A stretch of DNA of 64,000 nt, from positions 186,001 through 250,000 of the forward strand of contig JBAYTZ010000006.1 of the NCBI GenBank assembly GCA_041675285.1, written 5' to 3'. This document shows positions 1 to 8,800 of this stretch, in pieces. The notes under the pieces are model-generated. The model was not told where the DNA came from, searched no databases, and saw only the letters and a list, made by a program, of their open reading frames with translations. Each line of letters starts with the position of its first letter. The first letter of the stretch is position 1. The translations under genes were made by a program, and so were the position numbers. Source of the stretch: Candidatus Delongbacteria bacterium. GTDB taxonomy: Bacteria; CAIWAD01.

Positions 1-1201
1 TGTAGACGGCGCAATCGGCGCCGCCCTTCACGTAGACGAAGGTGAAGTTGGGGATCGTGACGAAATCCAGGGCCTTGGCCCACTGGAAGGTATTGTCGTG
101 GATCAGGGCCGCGTCGGCCTTCACGACGATGTCGTGGTGGTTGTAGGTCCCGTCCACCTCCGGCAGGTCGTCGTTGCGGAAGAGGTTCCGGCGCACGACG
201 ATGCCGCGGGCCCGGTTGGCCTCGCCCAAGTCCGTGCCGCTGTCGTTTCCCAGCATCAGCGCGTGGTGGATCAGGCTCAAGGACCCGTGCCAGACGTTGT
301 CCTCCACGACCACGCCATTGGCCTGGATCACCACGCCGTAGGTGCATTCGTCCGAACCGAACGAACAGCCCCGGATGGTCCCGCCCGTGCCCTGGTCGAA
401 GTCGCCCGAGCGCCCGAAGTAGATCTGGGAGCCGCCGTTGGTGGCAAACCCCACTCCCTCGATCAGGGCGTCCGCGGACACGCCGAACGGAGTGGAGAAG
501 CTGATGCCGATGCGGCTGGAGTCGGGCTGGCCCGCGAAGCCCTTGCGGCAGCGGATGACCCCGCCCTGGATGGTCGGCTCGCCCCCGCCCTTCAGCTGGA
601 TTCCATTCCCCGCGCAGTTGATGAAGCTCGTGTCGAGGACCTGCACGTTGTCGGCCAGGCCATCCCCGTAGAGGCCGTTGTAACAGGTGGCCAGCCGACA
701 GCGAGTCAGGCTGACGGCCGCGGTTCCCGTGGAGCGGCTGATCAGCCCGTGGTTGATCCCCACGATCGCCTCGGACGCGTACTCGAAGTGGCAGTTCGTT
801 GCCGTCAGGGACGCCCCGTTGTGGGAGAGGATGACGGCCCATAGTCCGCCCGTGGCCGTCGTGAGCCGGATGGTGAGGTTCTCCAGCACCAGGGCAAAGG
901 CTCCGGGGGCCGTGAAGCCCGCGCCCGAGGACACGATGCGGCCGTTCTTGACCGTCCACGTGGCCTCGGTGTTGAACTTGAAGATGTAGACGTTGGCCGG
1001 CAGGCTGGGGAAGCTCAGGGTGTGCCCGCCCAAGTCGATGGTGAGGCGCGTCCAGCTGTAGTTGTTCATGACGGCCGTGGCCGGATCCACGATGTCTTCC
1101 AGGAGAAGCAGGGTGTCATCGGTCAGGTTGTTGGCGCCGGCACTCCAGGCGTCCGTCAGGGTGGGGAAGTCCCCGCCCGTTCCAATGGTGATGATGGCCA
1201 T
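1..1201 (-). CDS. Parallel beta-helix tailspike-like protein, C-terminus cut off
   Basis: The gene is open at the left edge; 400 codons are visible. Short hydrophobic strands alternate with Asn/Gly turns throughout (for example VLENLTIRL, VVVEDNVWHG, IVVRRNLFRND), the pattern of right-handed parallel beta-helix proteins of the pectate-lyase type. AGGAG lies 7 nt before the ATG. It follows the baseplate and fibre genes in the tail operon, so I infer a tailspike that binds or cleaves a surface polysaccharide. The active site, if there is one, cannot be identified from the visible part. Confidence 0.72.
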   Translation of the reverse strand, partial: MAIITIGTGGDFPTLTDAWSAGANNLTDDTLLLLEDIVDPATAVMNNYSWTRLTIDLGGHTLSFPSLPANVYIFKFNTEATWTVKNGRIVSSGAGFTAPGAFALVLENLTIRLTTATGGLWAVILSHNGASLTATNCHFEYASEAIVGINHGLISRSTGTAAVSLTRCRLATCYNGLYGDGLADNVQVLDTSFINCAGNGIQLKGGGEPTIQGGVIRCRKGFAGQPDSSRIGISFSTPFGVSADALIEGVGFATNGGSQIYFGRSGDFDQGTGGTIRGCSFGSDECTYGVVIQANGVVVEDNVWHGSLSLIHHALMLGNDSGTDLGEANRARGIVVRRNLFRNDDLPEVDGTYNHHDIVVKADAALIHDNTFQWAKALDFVTIPNFTFVYVKGGADCAVY

Positions 1202-1211
1202 TGTCTCGCTC

Positions 1212-1646
1212 CTAGGGATTGGTCTTCATGTGGATGCGCCGGATCTCCCCCACCTCACTCTCCAGTCGAGCCAGGGAAGCAGCCTGGGCGCTTTGCCCAC
1301 CGATGACCTGGGACAGGTTGCCGTCGATGCGTCCCAGGCTCTGCTGGATCTTGGTTTGGGTCTCGACGTAAATGCGCAGCGTCGTCTCGGTCTGCACCTG
1401 CTTCATGCGCAGGTCGTCCAGGCGCTGTTGCTGGTCGTCGCGCAGCACTTCCATGCGCCCCTCCTGCTCGCGCCTGAGCTCGGCCAGCCGGTTGACATGG
1501 TCCTCCTTCAGGGCCATGATCTGGCTCTCGTTGCGCAGGCCACGTTCCCCGATGGGCTTGATGATGTAGGCCAAGAGGACGGTCATCAGAAACGTCCCGC
1601 CCGCGAACAGCCAGCCTCCCCATGTGGCCAACCAGTCCACCGTCAT
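1212..1646 (-). CDS. Small membrane-anchored coiled-coil protein, holin-like candidate
   Basis: This 144-residue protein has one hydrophobic segment near the N-terminus (about residues 8-30, ending YIIKPIGER) followed by a long charged, heptad-like region (residues 35-140) rich in Glu, Arg, Gln and Leu. GGAGG precedes the ATG. It sits between the fibre gene and the tailspike gene, where many phages keep holin or spanin genes. The layout of one membrane helix plus a soluble coiled coil would fit a holin, an inner spanin or a tail-associated factor. No lysin is visible, so lysis is only an inference from position. Confidence 0.6.
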   Translation of the reverse strand: MTVDWLATWGGWLFAGGTFLMTVLLAYIIKPIGERGLRNESQIMALKEDHVNRLAELRREQEGRMEVLRDDQQQRLDDLRMKQVQTETTLRIYVETQTKIQQSLGRIDGNLSQVIGGQSAQAASLARLESEVGEIRRIHMKTNP

Positions 1647-1664
1647 GTGCGGCGCCCTCCAGGT

Positions 1665-2795
1665 TTAGGAACTAAAGCTGCTCTCGATGCCGGCGCCGTT
1701 GAACGCCACCGTGCCAGAGCGCACGTAGATGCCCTTCGAGGCCCCGGCGGACACGGCAAACCACTCCCCGTCGGCCACTTCGCCCACCGTCGGCATGGCC
1801 GTGAAGGTCTTCAGCTTGGCCGTGCCCGCGGTGGCATCGAGGATCTTGCCGCTGGGCAGCGTGGCCGTGGACCCGGACCCCGTCAGGATGCCGCCCGAAA
1901 CCTTGGTCAGGCTGGCCGCCGTGCTGGCCAGCTGACCCGATCCGACGGCGCTGGCGCCGATCTTGGTCGCCGTGACGCACGTGTTGGCCAGCTGCGACGT
2001 TCCCACGGCCAGGGCGGCAATCTTCGCCTGGACGACGGCGCCGTCCAGGATGGCCGTCGATGTCACCGCGTCCTTGGCGATGTCCGAGGACTTCACCGTG
2101 TTCAGGAGGGCCAGGGCCCCTCGATTCACGATGCCCGCAGCGGCCAGGTCAATCAGCCCCGCGGCGTCCAGCGCGGCCTTCCGCACGCGACCGTAGGTCG
2201 TGCCGTCCGCCATGGCGTCCAGGGTGGCCGGGATGGCTGGGTCCTTGCCCACGGTCACCGACCGGCTGTTGGAGGGCCCCATGCAGCGGCCGTCGGCATT
2301 GAGGGCCTTCACGCGCAGCAGGTACGTGGTGCTGTTCGTCAGGGTGTCCAGGGTCAAGTCCCGGGCCTCAGGGTTGGCCACATCCGCCACGGCGAACCAA
2401 CTGGAGCCCCCGTTGGTCGACCCCTCCACCAGATAGCGGGCAGCGTTCCAGCCGCCGGCGCGGATACGCCAAGCCAAGAACACCAAGTGCCCGTACACGC
2501 CCGCCGAGACCAGCACCACGGGCGGCGGCACGCGCCGGCGGCCCGCGGCGATGTACGCCGCCCGGTCACCCACGTCGATGGATGGGATGGAATGCCCCAG
2601 CAGGGCCGGGCGCGTGAAAAACAGGCTGTAGTTGGAGTCCGGCAGGTCCGTCACAACTAGGACGCCCGAAGCCGGCACAGAGGCCGCGCGGGACACGAAG
2701 GGGCGCTGCGCGCCGCCCCCGGCCCGCTGGCGCAGGTTGTCCTGCACCAGGACGGCCGCCCCCGGCGGCAGCCCGGCCTGCACGAGTGTCGCCAC
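1665..2795 (-). CDS. Tail fibre/appendage protein with a fibronectin type III-like domain
   Basis: This is a 376-residue protein. Residues about 110-210 read like a fibronectin type III domain (WRIRAGGWNAARYLVEGS, then TNSTTYLLRVKALN and a VTV strand). The C-terminal half is rich in Ala, Thr, Gly and Ser and is repetitive, as in fibre shafts. The GTG start overlaps the stop codon of the upstream fibre gene by one base (TAGTG), so the two are probably translationally coupled. I infer a receptor-binding or collar appendage of the baseplate. Confidence 0.68.
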   Translation of the reverse strand: MATLVQAGLPPGAAVLVQDNLRQRAGGGAQRPFVSRAASVPASGVLVVTDLPDSNYSLFFTRPALLGHSIPSIDVGDRAAYIAAGRRRVPPPVVLVSAGVYGHLVFLAWRIRAGGWNAARYLVEGSTNGGSSWFAVADVANPEARDLTLDTLTNSTTYLLRVKALNADGRCMGPSNSRSVTVGKDPAIPATLDAMADGTTYGRVRKAALDAAGLIDLAAAGIVNRGALALLNTVKSSDIAKDAVTSTAILDGAVVQAKIAALAVGTSQLANTCVTATKIGASAVGSGQLASTAASLTKVSGGILTGSGSTATLPSGKILDATAGTAKLKTFTAMPTVGEVADGEWFAVSAGASKGIYVRSGTVAFNGAGIESSFSS

Positions 2796-4927
2796 TACAG
2801 GCTCGCCTGGATGGTTTCCAGCGTGTCCACCACGGCGTCCATCTGGTCCTGGGTGGGCATGGAGGCCAGGGCCTGCTGGACGGCCACCAGTTGCTCCTGG
2901 ACCTCCGCCACCAGGCGGTCGCGCTCCACGCCGAAGCGCCCCTGCTCCAGGTTGCGCAGTCGGCGGATCCGCTCGGCCAGCGTGACGCCGTCGGCATCCT
3001 CCAGCGCGTCCGTGAGGACGACCAGGCCCGTGGACCAGGCGCCGCCCACGTCGTGCTCGGTGATGGCCTGGACGTAGATCACCAGGTGCTGGGCGCCGCG
3101 GATGGGGAATTCGGCGCGCTCACAGAAGACTTCGTCGTCCCAGGCCAGCTGGAAGCTCGTCACGGTCACGCCCGAGGCCGGCGCCGCCGGCAGGGGCGCC
3201 AGCAGCTCAACAGTCCGGGACGCCGGGTCGTAGCCCTTCACGACGCCGGAGTCCGTGCCCACCACCACGCGCATGCCCGGCTGGAAGACGGACGGCCCCG
3301 CGACCTTCACGAGGCTGACCGTGGAGCCCGTGGTGGTCAGGTCGCTGGCCTGCAGGACCTCTTTCTTCTGGCGCCGCGCGGATCCGATCTCCACCACCTT
3401 GTGGATCAGATCAGCGTAGGTGCTGTCCAGCGTGCCCTTGGTGATGGCCGTCGGGAGCTTGGTTCGGTTGTGCTTGAGCTCGTAGACGCGCACGCGGTAG
3501 CTCGTGATCTCCTCCAGATCCACCAGCGCCGGCCGGTCCCACGTGAGCTGCAGGCTGTAGCTCTCGTCGGCCGCGGCGTCCTGGGTCGTGAAGGCCTTGA
3601 GGACCGTGTCGCCCGCCGTGGCCTTCACGGCAACGAGCTCGGCCCGGGCGGCCGTTTGGTCCGCCTTGTGGCCGTCGATGGCCGTCAGCATCTCGGCCGT
3701 GGTGGTGACGGCCGCCCCGTAGCCCAGACTCTCGGCGTCCGCCAGGTAGAACCAGGCGGCGTCCACGGTTTCGCCGGCCACCACGGTCAGCTCCAGCGTC
3801 TGGGCGCCCGTGTTGACGCTGGCCACCGTGTACTCCTTCAGGAGTCCGTCCGCCTGGAAGAGCAGGGTCTTGCCCACCAGCCCGGCGCTCAGGCCGGTCC
3901 CCGAGCCCACCACGTGCGTGAAGCCGGAGAGAAGGGCCAGGGAGCCCGGCTCGCGCGAAACGCCGGCCGCCCCCGACACGATGGCCGCCTGCTTGGCCTG
4001 GAAGACGTCCAAGTCCGGGGCCACGCCCACGTTGGCCGTGCCGCGCACCTGGTCCAGCGTGTAGCCCAGGAGGCGCTTGGCGTTGACCAAGCTGCGGTAG
4101 CCCTCGACCTCAGTCAGGTGCGTGGTCAGGGCATTCACGCTGACGGCCGCGGCCTCGTGGGCGTCCAGGGCGGCGCGCAGCTCGGCGTCCCGCTCCGGCG
4201 GCAAGCCATGGATCTTGAGCGTGGCGTTCTCCGCCAGGATCGTGGGCGTGTTGGGCGTGGACGGGATCTTTCGCAGTTCCAGCATCTGGTCCCCGTGCCC
4301 GTCCTGCAGGTTGACGATGGCATGGCGGAACAGCAGCTGCAGCTCCGGATGCTTGCTCAAGGCGTTGGCGATGGTGAGCACCTGGCTGCCCGGGCTGGCC
4401 TCGCTCTCGTAGCCGACCAGGAAGTCTGCGGCCGTGGTGTGCGTGTCCGTGTTGGGCGCGTGCATGCGCGGGTCACTGACCACCTGGGCGAAGGTTCGCA
4501 GGTCCTCCAGGGTCCCGTCGGCCAGCGCCCGGCCCAGCAGCACCTCATCGTCCAGTGGCGTGGCCGAACTGGTGGAGAGCCGCAGGCCGCCGCCATGGAT
4601 CCGGCGCGTGTTGTGCGTAACGCCCGTGACGTAGTGCGTCTTGGGCATGACTTCAGTCAGCGTGTAGCGCGCGAAGACCCACGAATCGGCCACCGGGTAG
4701 CTGACCGTCGTGGTCTCCGTGCTGGCAATCCGCTCGCCGCCCCGGTAGGCCACGCCCGGGGCCACCAGCAGGTTCAGCCCCACCTTGGAAAGCCCGAAAC
4801 CCGTCACGACGCCATCGGTGAACAGCTCGCTCGTGCGCTCCAGGATCGCCTGCAGCGGGACATCGATGATGAACTCCAGGTCCTCGAGCGTCGGCTTGTC
4901 GCCGGAGAAGGGCAGGTAGCGGTTCAC
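2795..4927 (-). CDS. Large tail fibre/baseplate appendage protein
   Basis: This 710-residue protein begins MNRYLPFSGDKPTLEDLEF, a short conserved-looking N-terminus likely to attach to the baseplate. A jelly-roll-like stretch follows (VGLNLLVAPGVAYRGGERI). A fibronectin-like segment near residue 470 (LQLTWDRPALVDLEE, SYRVRVYELK) precedes a basic linker. It starts just after the gpI-like baseplate gene, the place of fibre gene H in P2-like phages, so I infer a tail fibre. I do not recognise a named family. Confidence 0.65.
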   Translation of the reverse strand: MNRYLPFSGDKPTLEDLEFIIDVPLQAILERTSELFTDGVVTGFGLSKVGLNLLVAPGVAYRGGERIASTETTTVSYPVADSWVFARYTLTEVMPKTHYVTGVTHNTRRIHGGGLRLSTSSATPLDDEVLLGRALADGTLEDLRTFAQVVSDPRMHAPNTDTHTTAADFLVGYESEASPGSQVLTIANALSKHPELQLLFRHAIVNLQDGHGDQMLELRKIPSTPNTPTILAENATLKIHGLPPERDAELRAALDAHEAAAVSVNALTTHLTEVEGYRSLVNAKRLLGYTLDQVRGTANVGVAPDLDVFQAKQAAIVSGAAGVSREPGSLALLSGFTHVVGSGTGLSAGLVGKTLLFQADGLLKEYTVASVNTGAQTLELTVVAGETVDAAWFYLADAESLGYGAAVTTTAEMLTAIDGHKADQTAARAELVAVKATAGDTVLKAFTTQDAAADESYSLQLTWDRPALVDLEEITSYRVRVYELKHNRTKLPTAITKGTLDSTYADLIHKVVEIGSARRQKKEVLQASDLTTTGSTVSLVKVAGPSVFQPGMRVVVGTDSGVVKGYDPASRTVELLAPLPAAPASGVTVTSFQLAWDDEVFCERAEFPIRGAQHLVIYVQAITEHDVGGAWSTGLVVLTDALEDADGVTLAERIRRLRNLEQGRFGVERDRLVAEVQEQLVAVQQALASMPTQDQMDAVVDTLETIQASL

Positions 4928-4929
4928 GT

Positions 4930-5622
4930 TCAGGCCTCCACGAAATGCACAACGGCCGCCGTGTGGGCGGGCTTCTCGGCCATGATGAGCTCAGTGATGC
5001 GCCCCTTCTCCTCGGCGTCCAGCGGCGCCGCGTGCTCGATGGTGAGCCAGAAGGTGAAGCGCGTGTCCAGGTCGGCCTGGCTGAAGATCCGCGTCTGGCG
5101 CAGGTCATCCAGGTCGGGGTCCGCCTGGTCCGCCGCGCTGAGGAGGTGCGAGCGGTCTGCCTCGGCGTGCCGGGCCATCTCCTCCGACACGAGCCACACC
5201 CAACTCTGCGGGTCATCCGCGTAGGCGGTCAGGGCGGACAGGGTGTGGCCCAGCACGTCCTCCACCAGGTAGCGCATGCCCATGGCGCTGCCGGCATACT
5301 GGCGCGCGGCCGGCATGATGGCCAGGCGCGCCTCCAGCTGGGCGTTCGTTTCCCCCACCAGCCGGCGCGTCCCGCGGTCCAAGGCGTGGCGTTCCAGATC
5401 CCCCGTGCGCTCCGGGTCTGCGTAGTAGGGATCCGTCCCATCCCCCAGGGTCCACAGGAAGCCGCGCCGGCGCAGACGATAGATGGAGTCCTTGGCCGCG
5501 TCCAGGGACAGGCCCCAGGCGTCCAGCAGGCCGGAGAGGATGCTGCCATCCTTCTTCCGGCGCACGCTGGGCAGCATGCTCAGGAGCCAAGGTCCCAGGC
5601 GGCTCTCCATCAGAAGCTCCAC
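4930..5622 (-). CDS. Baseplate protein, P2 gpI / Mu gp48-like position
   Basis: This 230-residue protein begins MELLMESRLGPWLLSMLPS and continues with SLDAAKDSIYRLRRRGFLWT, the 'leave the baseplate and insert into the next wedge' type of N-terminus seen in tail protein I families. It overlaps the end of the J-like gene by 13 bases and is followed by the fibre genes. The order J, I, fibre is that of P2 and Mu. It probably completes the baseplate wedge and anchors the fibres. Assignment rests mainly on synteny. Confidence 0.7.
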   Translation of the reverse strand: MELLMESRLGPWLLSMLPSVRRKKDGSILSGLLDAWGLSLDAAKDSIYRLRRRGFLWTLGDGTDPYYADPERTGDLERHALDRGTRRLVGETNAQLEARLAIMPAARQYAGSAMGMRYLVEDVLGHTLSALTAYADDPQSWVWLVSEEMARHAEADRSHLLSAADQADPDLDDLRQTRIFSQADLDTRFTFWLTIEHAAPLDAEEKGRITELIMAEKPAHTAAVVHFVEA

Positions 5623-6800
5623 TCGGTCTTATCGATGGGGTCGATTCCAGGCAGGCCCTCGCCCACCACGTCCGCGGCGCGGTCCTGATAGGTGCGGCCC
5701 TTCACGAGGTGCACGAGCGTGGCCGCCGCGGCGTCCACGTCCAGGTACTCGGCCGGCGTCGCCGGCACGTCTGCCGTGGGCACATCCACCGTCACGTTGT
5801 AGACGCCGTCCACGGCCATGACGGCCGCCACCAGGCGCGCACGGATCAGCCCCTCGCCCAGCTGCAGGGCGTCCGAATAACCCTGCAGGGCCAGGCGCAC
5901 CGCCGCGTCCACCGTGGCCTGGTCGGCTGTGGCGAAGCGCCAGACGGTCAGGGAGAGGGCGACCTCGGTGATCTCCGCGCTGGAGACCACGAGCTGGGCG
6001 GTCAGCGGCTGCCGCGGGCGGATGTAGTCCTTCACCGCCTCCAGGAGCTCGGGCGTCGGTGCGCCGTCCGTGCCCAGCACGACCACGCCTACCGTGCCCG
6101 GGCCGTAGGGCGCGTCGTCCAGGACCATGGCAGCTTTCACGCCGGTCACGGACAGAGCCCAGGCCTGGTAGGCGCCCCGCGTGCCGCCCACGCCCAGGGT
6201 GTCCCACTTGAGGATGGCGCGCTCGCGCAGGGCCCGGTCGGACTCCGCGTCCGCGCCTTCCTCCACTAGGTAGGAGAGCGCGCCCACGTCCTGGTTGATG
6301 ACGGTCTCAATGCCCGAGACCGTCGTCACGATGAGCGTGATGGTGCCCGGGCCCACGTTGCCGATGGCGCCCGCCTCCTCGGCCGTGGCCGTCACCACCA
6401 CGCTCGTCTGGCCGGTCGCCAGGGTGGCGTCCACGTCGGTCAGGAAGCGCTGGCTGCGCCCGCTGGCGTCCTTGCGGCTACGCACAAAGGTGCCGGCCGG
6501 GATGAGCGTGTCCTGGATGGCCGGCGTGCTGCGGCCGAAGGTCAGGCGCACGCGGGCCTTCTTGGCAGAGAGGCGCCGAATGCCCACCTCGCGGACCTTC
6601 AGATCCAGCCACGTGCCCGTGGCCGTCTGCACAAAGAGCGCGCCGGAGACAGTCCGGATGAGCTGGTAGAGGCCGGCGATGCCGGAGGCGACCGCTTCCA
6701 GGATACCGCGCAGGCCGGCGCCCACGTTGAGATTCGTGAAGGGCGTCTTGGCCACCACCGCCTGCAGCAGGTCGGCCAGGATCTCATCGAAGGTCTTCAT
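5610..6800 (-). CDS. Baseplate wedge protein J (Baseplate_J family)
   Basis: This 396-residue protein starts at MKTFDEILADLL. GGGGGAG lies 8 nt upstream and the ATG overlaps the stop of the W-like gene (ATGA). Typical Baseplate_J features are the N-terminal helical region (GLRGILEAVASGIAGLYQLI), the segment VQTATGTWLDLKVREVGI, and the central EGADAESDRALRERAILKW followed by TRGAYQAWALSVTGV. The C-terminal ring domain carries YNVTVDVP. In the particle it builds the baseplate wedge ring with the gp25-like protein encoded just upstream. Confidence 0.9.
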   Translation of the reverse strand: MKTFDEILADLLQAVVAKTPFTNLNVGAGLRGILEAVASGIAGLYQLIRTVSGALFVQTATGTWLDLKVREVGIRRLSAKKARVRLTFGRSTPAIQDTLIPAGTFVRSRKDASGRSQRFLTDVDATLATGQTSVVVTATAEEAGAIGNVGPGTITLIVTTVSGIETVINQDVGALSYLVEEGADAESDRALRERAILKWDTLGVGGTRGAYQAWALSVTGVKAAMVLDDAPYGPGTVGVVVLGTDGAPTPELLEAVKDYIRPRQPLTAQLVVSSAEITEVALSLTVWRFATADQATVDAAVRLALQGYSDALQLGEGLIRARLVAAVMAVDGVYNVTVDVPTADVPATPAEYLDVDAAAATLVHLVKGRTYQDRAADVVGEGLPGIDPIDKTEWSF

Positions 6801-7225
6801 GCCTGGATCTCCCCCTGGCTGACCGTGAAGCTCCCCGCCAGCCCAAAGCCCCAGACCCACTCCTGCAGGCGGTCATTGCCGACCTCGGCAAAGCGGATCC
6901 GGTAGACCTTCTCCTCCGGCGCCGCGGCCAGCGGCTGGATGCTGATCGAGGCATCCTCCACTCGCGGCTCGTCTTCCAAGGCCTCGCGCAGGTAGCGCTG
7001 GGCCAGCATGCGCGAGCGCGGGGAATCCGGCGCGCCCAGGAGGCTCTTGATCCGGCAGCCCCAGGTTGGGTGGGCCGGCAGCTCGCCCGGCAGGCAGGCC
7101 AGGCGGTCGAGGATGTCCCGCGCCAGCACGTCGCCGTCCCGGGCGGCCGCCACGTCGCCGTTCGGCGCCACCACCAGGTCGCCGTCGGTGTCGAAGGCGA
7201 GGTCAAAGGCTTGGAACTGGGTCAC
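6797..7225 (-). CDS. gp25/GpW-like baseplate wedge protein
   Basis: This 142-residue protein begins MTQFQAFDLAFDTDGDLVV and contains DGDVLARDILDRLACLPGE, GCRIKSLLG and LAQRYLREALEDEPRVEDASI. This is the usual layout of T4 gp25 / P2 gpW-type proteins (often also annotated DUF2634). Its start overlaps the end of the small upstream gene and its stop overlaps the J start, giving a tightly coupled W-J pair as in P2 and Mu. It forms the baseplate wedge with J. Confidence 0.88.
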   Translation of the reverse strand: MTQFQAFDLAFDTDGDLVVAPNGDVAAARDGDVLARDILDRLACLPGELPAHPTWGCRIKSLLGAPDSPRSRMLAQRYLREALEDEPRVEDASISIQPLAAAPEEKVYRIRFAEVGNDRLQEWVWGFGLAGSFTVSQGEIQA

Positions 7226-7470
7226 TGGATCACCCCCGGCGCGGTCGTCTGGCCCGATTGCGCGCTTTGGCTGCCCGTCGTGGACACCGGGATGCCCGGC
7301 AGCACCTGGGCCGCGGACTGGAAGTGCTCGATGATGGCCTCAGCCAGCGCCAGGGCCTGGGCCGCATCAATGGCGCCGGCGTTGCCGGGCAGCGCAGGGT
7401 TCAGCCCGGACAGATGCTGCTCCGTCTTGGACTGGATCAAACTGGCCAGGGTCTGCGCGTTCAGTGCCAT
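7222..7470 (-). CDS. Small protein between baseplate genes V and W
   Basis: This 82-residue protein begins MALNAQTLASLIQSKTEQ and contains a helical segment (DAAQALALAEAIIEHFQ) with a Ser/Thr/Gln/Gly-rich tail. Its stop overlaps the start of the gp25-like gene by 4 bases. Position between spike protein V and wedge protein W points to a baseplate accessory role. I recognise no family; P2 and Mu have no clear counterpart at this point. Confidence 0.7.
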   Translation of the reverse strand: MALNAQTLASLIQSKTEQHLSGLNPALPGNAGAIDAAQALALAEAIIEHFQSAAQVLPGIPVSTTGSQSAQSGQTTAPGVIQ

Positions 7471-7478
7471 GTCCTAGA

Positions 7479-8045
7479 CTACTCCGTCCGAGAGGTGTTT
7501 GAAAGCTCCACGCCCGACAAAGGCGCGATGGGCGTCGAGGTGGGACGACCTTTGTTGCCGATGTGCTGGTGTGCGTTGAACAGGGCCTGAAACGTGTTGC
7601 CCAGAATGACCTGCTCGGCCGCGCTCGTGCCCAGGTGGACGACCGGGGCCTTCACGTGGACCTTCACGTCCGACTCGATCTCGATCAGGCCATCCGCGTG
7701 GATCACCACGCGCGACTTGCCCTGCTCCAGCACGAGCTCCTTGTCCGCCGGACCAGCGCTGGTCAGGAAGCCGACCACGAAGGGCCGGTTCGGATCCCCG
7801 CCCTCAAAGGCCACCATGGCAGCGTCGCCTACCGTGGGCAGGATGACGAGGCGCGCGGACGCGGTGGACCAGACGGCCAGGATTTCACAGCGGGGCAGAA
7901 GGGACAGCTTCACGTCGTCTGGCTGGACGCTGACCGTGTAAGCGCCCGCGTCCACGGCCGTGACCTTCCCGCGCACGGGCAGGCGCATGTAGGAAGACAG
8001 GTCCGGCCGGCCCTGCTCCACCAGCTTCTTCATCTCGCTCAGCAT
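7479..8045 (-). CDS. Baseplate spike protein V (Phage_base_V)
   Basis: This 188-residue protein has an N-terminal OB-fold region (GKVTAVDAGAYTVSVQ, PTVGDAAMVAFEGGDPNRP, VGFL) and a beta-rich C-terminus (RVVIHADGLIEIESDVKVHV). It ends with NAHQHIGNKGRPTS. In P2 gpV and Mu gp45 a comparable H-x-H near the tip binds a metal ion. It should form the trimeric membrane-piercing spike on the hub protein D encoded directly upstream, with which it overlaps by 7 bases. Confidence 0.9.
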   Translation of the reverse strand: MLSEMKKLVEQGRPDLSSYMRLPVRGKVTAVDAGAYTVSVQPDDVKLSLLPRCEILAVWSTASARLVILPTVGDAAMVAFEGGDPNRPFVVGFLTSAGPADKELVLEQGKSRVVIHADGLIEIESDVKVHVKAPVVHLGTSAAEQVILGNTFQALFNAHQHIGNKGRPTSTPIAPLSGVELSNTSRTE

Positions 8046-8800
8046 GGCACCACCTGCAGGAGCGTGCGGCCGCCGGCGTGCCAGCGGTAGACCACCTCCT
8101 CCACGAAGAAGCGCACGCCGTCCACGGTCATCACCTGGCCGTGCTGGATGGGCGCCACCAGCGTCTCCACCAGCGTCATGCCCAACTTGCCCGGCCGGCG
8201 ATCGATCAACGTGACGCCCGTCTCGAGATTAAGGGCCGGCGCCTGGCCGGGGTCCGGCGGGCCCAGCACCAGCTGGCCGGCGCGCACGTGGAAGCGGTGC
8301 TCGGTGCCCGTCTCGCGCGAGAGCCAGGTCGTGAGCTGCTGCAGGGCCTCCTTGGGCGTCAGGTGGTGGACGGGGAAGCGGCCGATCTGGGTGCCCGGGA
8401 CCGTCGCCTGCAGGGACAGGCCCGTGCCGGCAATGAGGTCTTGGGCCAGCTCGGCGGGCGCCACGTGTTCCCACGTGCGCGTGATGCGCCGGCTGGGCGC
8501 CTGCAGGACGGCCTGGTAGTCGATGAGCTCGAGAGCCACCTGCAGGCCGTCGGGCTGGACGGCGCGCACAAGGCCTTCGAAGATCGTCGTGAGGGCCGGG
8601 TCGTCCTGGTAGCCCCAGCGGATCACCGCTTTCTGCCCGCGGGCCAGGGTCGGCGCCAGCGTCTCCTCCGGGTCAGCGAGCACCAAGCGCCCACTGTCCG
8701 CCGCGCTGCCTTGCGCCTGCACCCAGAACGAGACCACGGCCGGGTCCAGACGCTGGCCGGCGACCTCCACCTCGTAGACGGGATGGGTCCAGGCGCCCAT
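8039..8800 (-). CDS. Tail hub protein D (gp27-like, late control D family)
   Basis: This 253-residue protein begins MGAWTHPVYEVEVAGQRLD and contains WGYQDDPALTTIFEGLVRAV and LELIDYQAVLQAPSRR, typical of the gpD/gp27 hub family. Segment SLQATVPGTQIGRFPVHHLT and the following LTTWLSRETG match the second tube-like domain. It joins the tail tube to the spike protein V. It lies in the standard order U/N-like, D, V and overlaps both neighbours. Confidence 0.88.
   Translation of the reverse strand: MGAWTHPVYEVEVAGQRLDPAVVSFWVQAQGSAADSGRLVLADPEETLAPTLARGQKAVIRWGYQDDPALTTIFEGLVRAVQPDGLQVALELIDYQAVLQAPSRRITRTWEHVAPAELAQDLIAGTGLSLQATVPGTQIGRFPVHHLTPKEALQQLTTWLSRETGTEHRFHVRAGQLVLGPPDPGQAPALNLETGVTLIDRRPGKLGMTLVETLVAPIQHGQVMTVDGVRFFVEEVVYRWHAGGRTLLQVVPC

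Noticed and set aside
1..5000. Diversity-generating retroelement near the fibre genes
   Set aside because: No reverse transcriptase and no template/variable repeat pair seen in the window.
2786..5224. Long plus-strand frame opposite the tail fibre genes
   Set aside because: His/Gly/Arg/Val-rich shadow of real minus-strand genes.
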